From NCBI RefSeq assembly GCF_022763345.1, contig NZ_JALEGS010000050.1, forward strand, positions 154,959 through 218,958: DNA of 64,000 bases. The letters are read 5' to 3'. The notes under the pieces are model-generated. The model was given only the letters and a program-made list of their open reading frames with translations, did no database searches and was not told the origin of the DNA. The DNA is from Phaeodactylibacter sp. GTDB lineage: Bacteria; Bacteroidota; Bacteroidia; Chitinophagales; Saprospiraceae. Position numbers and translations under genes: made by a program. Positions 33,973 to 42,711 of this stretch are shown here, piece after piece (the stretch's first letter is position 1; every line of letters starts with the position of its first letter).

Positions 33973-35397
33973 ATGAGAATGATACTCCTAACTCTAGGAC
34001 TATTGGCGCTTTTTTCATCGGCTGTCACTGGCCAGGGGAACGCTCAACTGGAATTATCACGCGAATTGCTCGGGCGCGAACGCTACGAAGATGCTGCAAA
34101 AGTTGCGGAACAGGCCTTCCACAGTGGCCGTAAAGCAGACGATCTGGCGATTCAAACCGAGGCCCGGCTGCTGCAGGCTGAGGCTTTTTTTGGCAAACAG
34201 ACCGCCAGTTCTCTCAACTGGCGGGACAAAATGAAGGTCAAAAGGGCGATGAAGGCAGCTGAACAGCTTCTCGAGAAAGCCCCCAATGACACCTTACAGC
34301 TGCGATACCAGCAATTGGCCCGCCGGCTGAACAACCAACCGAAAATGCCCATACAGCCCGGTGGCGTGGCAGAACAGCGCCCCACTCTGGAGCAGCTTAA
34401 ACAGCGCAGGCTCGATGTCATGCGTGCCGTTGGTGATTCCATCCTCTCCCTCAAAAAAGAACGGGAGGCTTATGAAAAAGAGGTGCAAACCCTCACCGAT
34501 GAACAGGCACGTCAGGAATTGCTACTCGCCCGCCAGCAACAAACCATCGACTCTATTTCCCTGGCCCGGCTAGAGGATTCCATAATGGTCATCCGACAGG
34601 AACAACAACTGCAATCACAGGAAGCCCAGCTACAGCTTCAGCGTACCCAACGCAACCGCAGCCGCATTGTAGCTGGAGCCATTATCCTCATTGCTCTTAT
34701 TCTGACCTGGCTGTACCTCAACTCCCGCCGAAAAAACCACATCATCGATACCGAACGGAAGCGCTCAGAAGAGCTACTGCTGAACATCCTGCCGGCATCC
34801 GTTGCCCAGGAACTCAAAACCGATGGTCAGGCCACAGCCCGGCATTATGAGGAGGCCACGGTACTTTTCTCGGACTTCAAGGACTTCAGCCGGATTTCCA
34901 AGGACCTCACCCCTGCCGAATTGGTGGAAGCCCTCGACCGTTGCTTCAAAGCCTTTGATGAAATAGCGGAGGCGCATGGCATCGAAAAAATTAAGACCAT
35001 TGGTGACGCTTACATGGCCGCCGCCGGGGTACCGGAATCCAACCCGGATGATGCCCAGCGGGCAGTCAAGGCAGCTCTGGCTATGCAGGAATGGCTGAAG
35101 CAACAAAAAGACCTGCCCTTTTCCGGAGCGCGCATCGGTTTGCATACCGGACCGGTAGTGGCAGGAGTAGTAGGTGCCCGAAAATTCGCTTACGACATCT
35201 GGGGGGATACCGTCAACCTGGCCGCCCGCCTGGAATCCAAAGGGGAAGCAGGAAGGGTCAATATTTCTCAGGCGACTTATGACAGGATTAGCGATACGTT
35301 TTCCTGTACGCCTCGTGGAAAAGTTCCAGCTAAAGGGATTGGGGAGGTCGAAATGTACTTTGTCGAAAACACCGTTGCCGCCCCGACAGCAGCATAA
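33973..35397 (+). CDS. Membrane-bound class III adenylate/guanylate cyclase
   Basis: The product (474 aa) should make a cyclic nucleotide. A signal-like segment (ILLTLGLLALFSSAVTGQ) starts the chain. Residues ~25-230 are helical and Gln/Glu-rich, with a likely TPR-like part and coiled coil. One membrane segment (IVAGAIILIALILTWLYL) spans 232-249. The cyclase domain (~270-465) begins LLLNILPASVAQEL and has the two metal-binding Asp residues: D301 in FSDFKDF and D345 in KTIGDAYM. The nucleotide specificity was not resolved. The sensor part would be periplasmic and the catalytic part cytoplasmic. Confidence 0.9.
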   Translation: MRMILLTLGLLALFSSAVTGQGNAQLELSRELLGRERYEDAAKVAEQAFHSGRKADDLAIQTEARLLQAEAFFGKQTASSLNWRDKMKVKRAMKAAEQLLEKAPNDTLQLRYQQLARRLNNQPKMPIQPGGVAEQRPTLEQLKQRRLDVMRAVGDSILSLKKEREAYEKEVQTLTDEQARQELLLARQQQTIDSISLARLEDSIMVIRQEQQLQSQEAQLQLQRTQRNRSRIVAGAIILIALILTWLYLNSRRKNHIIDTERKRSEELLLNILPASVAQELKTDGQATARHYEEATVLFSDFKDFSRISKDLTPAELVEALDRCFKAFDEIAEAHGIEKIKTIGDAYMAAAGVPESNPDDAQRAVKAALAMQEWLKQQKDLPFSGARIGLHTGPVVAGVVGARKFAYDIWGDTVNLAARLESKGEAGRVNISQATYDRISDTFSCTPRGKVPAKGIGEVEMYFVENTVAAPTAA

Positions 35398-35488
35398 GCA
35401 TCCGAAAAGCAACCCGGCAACTATTAACAAGGCTCCAATTAGAACATCTGCCCCATAGCATGCGCTATAGTTATGTATACCAAACTAT

Positions 35489-37795
35489 ATGACCATTCTA
35501 TCTTGCATCCTGGCGGTAATTATTGCTGGCTTCCTGTCTGCTCTTTTTTATGACAGGCACCGAAATATTGTGCTGTCTTTCGTCTCTTTGCTTTTTTTGG
35601 GGATCATCGCCTACTTTGGCTCCCTGTTAGGACCGGTGCTTGATGGAGCAACCATCGTGCAGGAAGTAATCTGGGTGGATACCCTCAATATTCAACTTAC
35701 TTTCCTCGTTGATGGGCTTAGCCTGTTTTTTGCCCTTCTGGTCACAGTTTTTGGGTTGCTGATCTTTTTGTACGCTCACCGGTACATGAAAGACAGCCCT
35801 CAAATCAACCGGTTTGCAGGTTATCTGCTGTTATTCTCCGGCTCCATGCTTGGTCTTGTCCTCTCCGCCAACCTGATCGGGCTGTTTGTATTTTGGGAAC
35901 TCACCAGCCTCAGCTCCTTCCTGCTCATTGGCTTCAAGCATAAAGAGGAAGACTCCAGGAGGTCCGCAAGGCAGGCGCTGCTGATTACAGCCGGTGGAGG
36001 ACTGGCCCTGATGGCGGGTTTGATTCTCTTGGAAATCGCCACCGGCAGCGGGTATAATTTAACGGAAATACTATCCCAGCCTGAAGTGGTGGCTAGCAGT
36101 GGATTGCAATCTGCTGCCATTATCCTCATCGCGGTAGGAGCCCTCACCAAGTCCGCTCAGTTCCCTTTTCATTTCTGGTTGCCCAATGCCATGGCTGCGC
36201 CCACCCCGGTAAGTGCCTACCTGCATTCCGCAACGATGGTCAAAGCAGGCGTTTACCTCATTTTCCGGCTCAATCCCTTATTTCAGGAAGCCCCCCTCTG
36301 GCACCATCTGCTTGGAGCTGCCGGGGCACTGACCATGATCTGGGGCGCACTGAAAGCTTTTCAGGAGGATGATCTCAAGCGCATCCTTGCCTACACGACC
36401 ATCAGCGCCCTGGGTATTCTGTTTATGATGATCGGGCTGGGTGGAGAAGCAGCGGTTAATGCAGCGATGGTGTATGTTCTGGCTCACGCCATGTACAAGT
36501 GCGCCCTGTTTATGGCCGCCGGCAATATCGACCACCAAACGGGCACGAGGCGGATTTCGCAGCTATCAGACCTGGGCCGGAAGATGCCGGTAACGGCAAC
36601 GACGGTAGCCCTGGCGCTGGCCTCAATGGCTGGCGTGCTGCCTTTGCTGGGTTTTGTGGGAAAAGAACTTTTGTACGATGCGCTTTACCACACTGCCGAT
36701 CCTTTTGCAATGGTTTACCTGGTGCTATTGTTTTTGGCCGGTGCGCTCTTCACTGCAGTGAGCGTAGACATTCTCTACAACGCATTTTTCAAAACCGGCA
36801 AGCTTCAGGATCACACTATAAGGGAGGGTCATTTGATGCTTATTTTCCCTCCGCTCCTATTGGCAGCAATAAGCCTGCTGACGGGTATTGCTCCGGGATG
36901 GACTATAGCGCCCCTGCTCAAATGGTCGGCTGCCAGCATCCATGATTTTGCCCCCTCTATGAAACTAAAACTATGGCATGGGTTCAATCTGGTGTTCCTC
37001 CTGAGCTTAGCCACTTTGCTCACGGGTGTAGGTCTGTACTTCCTCCGCAACTGGCTGAGGCGGGCCCGAAAACCGTCTTGGGCTTCCGCTGATTTTTTGT
37101 ACGATCAGGTCATTGCCGGCAGTGAGTCCGTTGCGCAGTACACAACAGGCGAAATTCAAAATGGCTACCTCAGAAAGTATATTGCGACCGTTATCGTCAC
37201 CTTCTCCATCCTGCTTTTAGCTGCAATGGTTCATGGTCAGGTTTTCCAGTCTTTATCGGCTGCCCCGCTACTGGAGGGCTTGCAGATTTACGAGCTTGTC
37301 ATTTTAGCTTTGATTGCTCTTGCTACAGGCTTTCTTTTCCGGGTCAGGTCCAAACTGATTGTCACGGCGACTTTTGGCATTATTGGGTACAGTATCGCGT
37401 TGGCGTATACTTTGTTCAGCGCACCAGATGTGGCCATCACCCAATTCCTGGCCGAAACCCTCACGCTGATATTACTGATCCTAATTATTCACCGGCTGCC
37501 TTCCTATACCCTCGAAACATCCATTGCCCGCTTGAAATACCTGCCTATGGCGATCTTGTTTGGGGCGATGATGGCAATTACGGCTTATGTGATGCTACTA
37601 CAGGAAAAAAATACGGGTTCAAAAGCCTATTTTCTTGAGCAAAGCATATCCAAGGGTAAAGGTCAGAATGCGGTGAATGTGATCCTGGTGGATTTTCGTG
37701 CCCTCGATACCCTGGGCGAAATTACGGTGCTTACAGTAACGATGATTGGAATTATTGCACTGCTGAAGTTCAAACCCAATAACAAAAAAGCATGA
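35489..37795 (+). CDS. mrpA: Mrp Na+/H+ antiporter subunit A
   Basis: This is the largest subunit (768 aa) of the multi-subunit cation/proton antiporter and is related to NuoL. About 20 membrane segments are visible. The NuoL-like core includes FWELTSLSSFLLIGF and FPFHFWLPNAMAAPTPVSAY. The C-terminal ~180 residues form the extra MrpA part (SAPDVAITQFLAETLTLILL ... VNVILVDFRALDTLGEITVL). It opens a seven-gene operon; its stop overlaps the next ATG (ATGA). Confidence 0.95.
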   Translation: MTILSCILAVIIAGFLSALFYDRHRNIVLSFVSLLFLGIIAYFGSLLGPVLDGATIVQEVIWVDTLNIQLTFLVDGLSLFFALLVTVFGLLIFLYAHRYMKDSPQINRFAGYLLLFSGSMLGLVLSANLIGLFVFWELTSLSSFLLIGFKHKEEDSRRSARQALLITAGGGLALMAGLILLEIATGSGYNLTEILSQPEVVASSGLQSAAIILIAVGALTKSAQFPFHFWLPNAMAAPTPVSAYLHSATMVKAGVYLIFRLNPLFQEAPLWHHLLGAAGALTMIWGALKAFQEDDLKRILAYTTISALGILFMMIGLGGEAAVNAAMVYVLAHAMYKCALFMAAGNIDHQTGTRRISQLSDLGRKMPVTATTVALALASMAGVLPLLGFVGKELLYDALYHTADPFAMVYLVLLFLAGALFTAVSVDILYNAFFKTGKLQDHTIREGHLMLIFPPLLLAAISLLTGIAPGWTIAPLLKWSAASIHDFAPSMKLKLWHGFNLVFLLSLATLLTGVGLYFLRNWLRRARKPSWASADFLYDQVIAGSESVAQYTTGEIQNGYLRKYIATVIVTFSILLLAAMVHGQVFQSLSAAPLLEGLQIYELVILALIALATGFLFRVRSKLIVTATFGIIGYSIALAYTLFSAPDVAITQFLAETLTLILLILIIHRLPSYTLETSIARLKYLPMAILFGAMMAITAYVMLLQEKNTGSKAYFLEQSISKGKGQNAVNVILVDFRALDTLGEITVLTVTMIGIIALLKFKPNNKKA

Positions 37796-38199
37796 AGACC
37801 CTGATTCTGGCGACCCTACTACGCGCACTGACTCCTTTGTTTATCAGTTTTGCCCTCTACATGTTTTTCAGGGGCCACGATAAACCAGGCGGCGGATTCA
37901 TAGCCGGGCTGATTGCTTCCATCCCCTTCATGCTGCACGCTATGGTCTTTGGGTATGAGCGGACCAGACAGGTATTTAGGGTAAAACCTTTAATGCTGGC
38001 GGCGCTTGGACTGCTCATGGCGCTCCTCAGCGGGTTTTTCGCTGTGCTGAAGGGCGAGCCCTACCTGACTTCGGCCTGGGTAACCCAGAAATTGCCTCTG
38101 GTGGGCAAAATTGGCACACCCATTTTTTTTGACTTTGGCGTTTTGCTGGTTGTCTTTGGCGTAGTCCTGCAAATTACTTTTTTACTCACTGAGGAATAA
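37792..38199 (+). CDS. mrpB: Mrp antiporter subunit B
   Basis: The 135-residue membrane protein has four hydrophobic segments and the MrpB signature FFRGHDKPGGGFIAGLIAS. It overlaps mrpA by four bases and precedes mrpC by six bases, as expected for coupled translation of the complex. Confidence 0.95.
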   Translation: MKTLILATLLRALTPLFISFALYMFFRGHDKPGGGFIAGLIASIPFMLHAMVFGYERTRQVFRVKPLMLAALGLLMALLSGFFAVLKGEPYLTSAWVTQKLPLVGKIGTPIFFDFGVLLVVFGVVLQITFLLTEE

Positions 38200-38205
38200 C
38201 AACTT

Positions 38206-38556
38206 ATGAATCTGATTATACCCCTGATTATTGGCGTTTTATTTTCAGCGAGCCTGTTTCTGATGTTCCAGAAAAGCTTTTTCAAGCTGATCATCGGGGT
38301 CATACTGTTTGGCTATGCCACCACTTTTTTCCTCTTCACTGTTGGAGGGGTGACCAAAAATGCGCCCCCACTGCTTTCTGAAGCAAAAGTAGCTGTGGAC
38401 CAACTTGCAGATCCTTTGCCACAGGCATTAACCCTGACCGCCATTGTGATAAGTATTGGCGTGCAATTGTTCGTGATTGTGCTGTTAAAAAAAGTATACG
38501 AGGAAGTTGGGACGGAAGATTTGGATGAACTCAATACAACTGATAAAATAAAGTGA
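38206..38556 (+). CDS. mrpC: Mrp antiporter subunit C
   Basis: The 116-residue protein is a NuoK-like subunit with three membrane segments (IIPLIIGVLFSASLFLMF, KLIIGVILFGYATTFFLFTV, LTLTAIVISIGVQLFVIVLL). The phrase DPLPQALTLTAIVISIGVQL is the conserved NuoK/MrpC block. Its stop overlaps the GTG start of mrpD. Confidence 0.95.
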   Translation: MNLIIPLIIGVLFSASLFLMFQKSFFKLIIGVILFGYATTFFLFTVGGVTKNAPPLLSEAKVAVDQLADPLPQALTLTAIVISIGVQLFVIVLLKKVYEEVGTEDLDELNTTDKIK

Positions 38557-40067
38557 CCGATACCATCCCCACCTTATTGCTCTTCCCGCTGTGGGTGCTG
38601 CTCGCGGCGTTCATCTTTTGCATTTTCTCCTGGAATCGGGCGAAGGTTCAGGCAGCTATTGCGATAGTCGCAGGGTTCCTGTACCTGGCAGCAGCGGCAG
38701 GTCTGTTTATGGAAGTGTACCGAAACGGTATTCAGGTCATACAGATCGGCAACTGGCCCGCTCCTTTTGGTATTACGCTCGTTGCGGACTTACTGGCTGC
38801 GGGAATGGTGCTTATTTCTGCCGTGGTCGCCTTTGCCATCATTTTGTATTCATTGCAGGACATATCGGCAGCGCGCAAAAAAAAGGGCTTTTATCCAGTT
38901 TTGCTCGTGATGATGTTTGGCGTTTGCGGCTCTTTTCTGACAGGGGATATTTTCAACCTCTATGTTTGGTTTGAAGTCATGCTGGTGGCTTCCTTCGTAC
39001 TGATCGTTTTGGGCAACAGCAAAAAACAGCTGGAGGGCGCCGTCAAGTACGTCACCCTGAGCTTCATATCTTCGGGCTTCCTGCTTACCGGGTCGGCAAT
39101 TCTGTATAAATTGACGGGCACCCTAAACATGGCTGATCTGTCCGTAGCGATTGCTCAGCACCCCAATCAGGAGCTGATTACGGTCTCTGCCGTGTTTTTT
39201 CTTACCGGGTTTGGAATCAAAGCAGCTCTGTTCCCGTTTTTTTCCTGGCTGCCTGCCTCCTATCCCACGCCTCCAATCTCAGTGGTTGGGCTGATGGCTG
39301 GATTGCTGACCAAAGTCGGGGTGTACGCCCTGATTCGGTTTTTCACCCTGCTCTACACTTACGATGTGCCTGCCACGCATTCCGTACTGCTCGTCCTGGC
39401 CGGACTTACGATGTTTTTTGGGGTATTGGGGGCCATTGCGCAGCGCAATTTCAAAAAAATCCTTTCTTTCCATATTGTCAGCCAAATCGGTTATATGATT
39501 ATGGGGCTGGCCCTGTTCACCCCGCTGGCTATTGCCGGTTCCATCTTTTACATTATCCACCATATTTTGGTCAAAACCAACTTGTTTTTGATCAGCGGCA
39601 TTGTCAAAATCACCAATGGCCATTACGCTTTAAGGAAACTGGGAGGGGTGTATGACCGCTACCCCTTTGTTACGGTTCTGTTTGCCGTTTCTGCCTTTTC
39701 GCTGGCAGGCATTCCTCCCCTTTCCGGTTTCTGGGGTAAGTTCATACTGGCTAAGGCGGGCTTGGCGTCTGAAGCATACCTTATCGTTGCGGTATCTCTT
39801 CTGGTTGGGCTGTTGACCCTCTTTTCCATGAGTAAAATCTGGGTATCCGTATTCTGGTCTGCAACACCTGAATCCGATAGCAATCCACCTCAACTTGATG
39901 GGCGAACGCTCTTCCGCCGTTACTACTGCCTCTTGCTGGCTTCGGTTTTTCTGACCCTTTGTACGCTGGGCATCAGCTTTTATCCTGATTTTTTGATCTC
40001 TTTTTCGGAGCAAACCGCTGAGCAATTGCTCAACCCGGATTCCTACATTAATGCTGTACTCAAATAA
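38553..40067 (+). CDS. mrpD: Mrp antiporter subunit D
   Basis: The 504-residue protein is related to NuoN/NuoM and carries ~14 membrane segments with the proton-channel blocks FNLYVWFEVMLVASF and KAALFPFFSWLPASYPTPPI. It starts with GTG at 38553 inside the mrpC stop (GTGA); this start gives the tightest spacing and no ATG precedes the first membrane segment. Confidence 0.94.
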   Translation: MTDTIPTLLLFPLWVLLAAFIFCIFSWNRAKVQAAIAIVAGFLYLAAAAGLFMEVYRNGIQVIQIGNWPAPFGITLVADLLAAGMVLISAVVAFAIILYSLQDISAARKKKGFYPVLLVMMFGVCGSFLTGDIFNLYVWFEVMLVASFVLIVLGNSKKQLEGAVKYVTLSFISSGFLLTGSAILYKLTGTLNMADLSVAIAQHPNQELITVSAVFFLTGFGIKAALFPFFSWLPASYPTPPISVVGLMAGLLTKVGVYALIRFFTLLYTYDVPATHSVLLVLAGLTMFFGVLGAIAQRNFKKILSFHIVSQIGYMIMGLALFTPLAIAGSIFYIIHHILVKTNLFLISGIVKITNGHYALRKLGGVYDRYPFVTVLFAVSAFSLAGIPPLSGFWGKFILAKAGLASEAYLIVAVSLLVGLLTLFSMSKIWVSVFWSATPESDSNPPQLDGRTLFRRYYCLLLASVFLTLCTLGISFYPDFLISFSEQTAEQLLNPDSYINAVLK

Positions 40068-40075
40068 TAGAATGC

Positions 40076-40582
40076 ATGGTCATACTCATCAACCTACTCG
40101 TCGCTGTTCTGATGACCTGGTTTACCCAAGCCATCTATCCCGCTATTCCCGGCAATGGATTTGCAACCCTGCTGTTATTTGCCGGCTGGAATGCCTTGAT
40201 TTGGCTGCTCACCTATTTTTTAAGCGAGCATTCCTTCCACAGGTCACGACTAATCGGCTCCCTCGTCCTCTTTTACCTAAAAGAACTTCTCACCGCTTCC
40301 CTGCGCGTCGCTTACGAGGTGCTCACCCCACAGGACCATATGCAGCCTGCCGTGATTGCCATCCCCCTGGAGGCTAAAACCGATTTTGAAATCACTTTGC
40401 TGGCCAACTTCATTACCCTGACACCGGGCACCCTGAGTATTGATGTCTCCAAAGACCGGAAAACCCTCTATGTACATGAGGTCTATGTAAAGGCAGGAGA
40501 TACTGAAAGCGTGAAGCGGCAGATTAAAGAGGGTTTTGAGAAAAGAATCTTGAAAATCACCAGAAATCCGAACCAAGCATGA
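40076..40582 (+). CDS. mrpE: Mrp antiporter subunit E
   Basis: The 168-residue protein has two to three N-terminal membrane segments followed by a soluble domain with the MrpE signature ANFITLTPGTLSIDVSKDRK and LYVHEVYV. It starts at ATG 40076 eight bases after the mrpD stop and overlaps mrpF by four bases. Confidence 0.94.
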   Translation: MVILINLLVAVLMTWFTQAIYPAIPGNGFATLLLFAGWNALIWLLTYFLSEHSFHRSRLIGSLVLFYLKELLTASLRVAYEVLTPQDHMQPAVIAIPLEAKTDFEITLLANFITLTPGTLSIDVSKDRKTLYVHEVYVKAGDTESVKRQIKEGFEKRILKITRNPNQA

Positions 40583-40869
40583 GCCTTTTCACCACTGCAG
40601 CTTACATCGCCATCGCCATCATCAGTATCAGTACAATACTAACGCTGGTGCGGTTTTTCAAAGGGCCGAGCCTACCTGACCGGGTGATATCTCTTGATGT
40701 ATTCTCGGCCAACCTTCTTGCCGTGCTGGCAATTTATTCCGTACTCTCTGAGGAGAAAGCCTATTTGAACGTGGCCCTCATCATGTCGCTGATTGCTTTC
40801 GTGGGCACTATGACTTTTGCTTATTACCTGGTTCAAAAACGGGAAAAATCTAAGAATTATGATCAATGA
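40579..40869 (+). CDS. mrpF: Mrp antiporter subunit F
   Basis: The 96-residue subunit has three membrane segments and the family motif RFFKGPSLPDRVISLDVFS. Its start codon overlaps the mrpE stop, and its 3' end overlaps mrpG by 11 bases. Confidence 0.94.
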   Translation: MSLFTTAAYIAIAIISISTILTLVRFFKGPSLPDRVISLDVFSANLLAVLAIYSVLSEEKAYLNVALIMSLIAFVGTMTFAYYLVQKREKSKNYDQ

Positions 40870-41224
40870 TCTGTTCAGTGCCGCATTTATGCTTGCCGGC
40901 TCCATCTTTATGCTCATTGCCAGTATTGGCATGGTTAAATTCCCGGACTTCTACATCCGCAATTCTGCCAGTACGAAAGCCGTGGTTTTAGGCGTTTTGC
41001 TGATTTTGCTGGGCGTTGGCATCCACTACAACGATACGATGATCTTTATTGAGATTTTTGCCATTCTCTTTTTCATCTTCCTAATTTCTCCGCTGGCTGC
41101 TCATATCGTTTCCCGTGCCGCAGTTATTACCGGCGTGGGGTTCTGGGAAAAAACCGATCTCAAAGAACTTGAAGATTATAAGAAGGAACAGGATAAGGAG
41201 GCTAAAATCACAAAAGTGGAGTAA
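40859..41224 (+). CDS. mrpG: Mrp antiporter subunit G
   Basis: The 121-residue subunit closes the operon. Motifs include GSIFMLIASIGMVKFPDFYI and SPLAAHIVSRAA, typical of MrpG/PhaG. ATG 40859 is chosen because it begins the first membrane segment; an earlier in-frame start would extend deep into mrpF. The stop codon lies in the arm of a downstream hairpin. Confidence 0.93.
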   Translation: MINDLFSAAFMLAGSIFMLIASIGMVKFPDFYIRNSASTKAVVLGVLLILLGVGIHYNDTMIFIEIFAILFFIFLISPLAAHIVSRAAVITGVGFWEKTDLKELEDYKKEQDKEAKITKVE

Positions 41225-41243
41225 CCCTTTGGGATTACTCCAC
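41216..41243. terminator. Hairpin at the end of the mrp operon
   Basis: Arms 41216-41227 and 41231-41243 pair over 12 bases with one bulge. The hairpin overlaps the mrpG stop and lies between two convergent genes. It lacks a T run, so it may act as a weak or mRNA-stabilising structure. Confidence 0.45.
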
Positions 41244-41266
41244 CGTTTGGTCTATGCCGTAACGCT

Positions 41267-42652
41267 CTACTTCAAATCCGCGTAGTGCGCAAAAAATAAA
41301 GGAATCGTCTCAATTCCCTTGTAAAAATTAAACAGCCCGTAGTGCTCATTGGGCGAGTGAATGGCATCGCTGTTGAGCCCAAAGCCCATCAGGACACTCT
41401 TTGCATCCAACACCTGCTCAAACAAGGCTACAATAGGGATACTGCCGCCTTCCCGGGTAGGGATTGGCGTTTTGCCGAATGCTTCTTCCATTGCTTTGGA
41501 AGCCGCCTTATACTCCGGTGTATCGGTTGGCGTCACGGCTGGCTCGCCGCCGTGGTGGGGTGTTACGGTAACTTTCACGGAAGCCGGAGCGATGCTTTCA
41601 AAGTGCTGTTTGAACAACTGCGTGATTTTTTCCGGGTCCTGATTTGGCACCAGGCGCATGCTGATTTTAGCATTGGCTTTGGAAGGCAGTACCGTCTTGG
41701 CGCCTTCTCCGATGTATCCGCCCCAAATGCCGTTGACATCCAGGGTCGGGCGGATGGATACGCGCTCCAATGGCGTATAGCCCGCTTCGCCCTGTACATC
41801 CCCGATTGCCAGGTCTTTCTTATATTTTTCCAAATCAAATGGAGCCTCATTGAGCTTTTTGCGCTCCGCCTCCGACAGTTCCACTACATCGTCATAAAAT
41901 CCGGGAATGGTAATGTGCTTACGGTCGTCCATCAGGGAGCTGACCATATCGCAGAGGACATTGATAGGATTGGCTACGCCACCACCGTAGACGCCAGAGT
42001 GCAGGTCTCGGTTGGGGCCTACTACTTCCACTTCGAGGTAGCTCAGGCCACGGAGCCCAACTGTAATCGAGGGTACATCGTTAGCGATGATGGAGGTGTC
42101 TGAAATCAGTATGGTGTCGCACTTAAGTTTTTCCTGGTTTTCCCGGCAGAAGATTCCGAGATTAGCAGAGCCTACTTCCTCTTCGCCCTCTATCATAAAC
42201 TTAATGTTGCAAGGCAAAGCGTCCTGTGCCATCATCGCCTCAAAGGCTTTGACATGCATAAAAAACTGCCCTTTGTCATCACAGGCACCCCGAGCGTAAA
42301 TGGCACCGTCCGGGTGTGCTTCCGTCTTTTTGATGACAGGCTCGAAGGGCGGGGACTCCCAAAGTTCCATGGGGTCGGGCGGTTGCACATCGTAGTGCCC
42401 GTAAATGAGTACAGTGGGTTTTGCGGGATCAATCGTTTTCTCCGCATATACGATAGGATAACCGGCGGTCGGGCAAACCTCCACGCTATCGGCACCTGCC
42501 TTCCGAAGGCTTTCGGCTACGAAATCTGCCGTCTTCAGTACCTCCTCTTTATAGGCGGGATCTGCACTTACGGAAGGAATCCGCAATAGTTCCAGAAGCT
42601 CGTCCAGAAAGCGGTCCTTGTTTTCCTGAATATAGTCTTGTACAGCTTGCAT
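41267..42652 (-). CDS. M20-family dipeptidase / carboxypeptidase
   Basis: The 461-residue cytosolic enzyme hydrolyses dipeptides or small peptides with two zinc ions. Metal and catalytic blocks are GHYDVQPPDP, ARGACDDKGQ and EGEEEVGS, followed by the dimerisation domain (~200-330) and a distal His region HSPNEHYGLFNF. There is no signal peptide. It converges on the mrp operon and lies 59 bases downstream of nhaA on the same strand. Confidence 0.93.
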   Translation of the reverse strand: MQAVQDYIQENKDRFLDELLELLRIPSVSADPAYKEEVLKTADFVAESLRKAGADSVEVCPTAGYPIVYAEKTIDPAKPTVLIYGHYDVQPPDPMELWESPPFEPVIKKTEAHPDGAIYARGACDDKGQFFMHVKAFEAMMAQDALPCNIKFMIEGEEEVGSANLGIFCRENQEKLKCDTILISDTSIIANDVPSITVGLRGLSYLEVEVVGPNRDLHSGVYGGGVANPINVLCDMVSSLMDDRKHITIPGFYDDVVELSEAERKKLNEAPFDLEKYKKDLAIGDVQGEAGYTPLERVSIRPTLDVNGIWGGYIGEGAKTVLPSKANAKISMRLVPNQDPEKITQLFKQHFESIAPASVKVTVTPHHGGEPAVTPTDTPEYKAASKAMEEAFGKTPIPTREGGSIPIVALFEQVLDAKSVLMGFGLNSDAIHSPNEHYGLFNFYKGIETIPLFFAHYADLK

Positions 42653-42711
42653 AGGCTTAGTATTTGGCGGGTTGGTTAACGCGCCAAATGTAAGGAAAAA
42701 ACGGGAACAGA

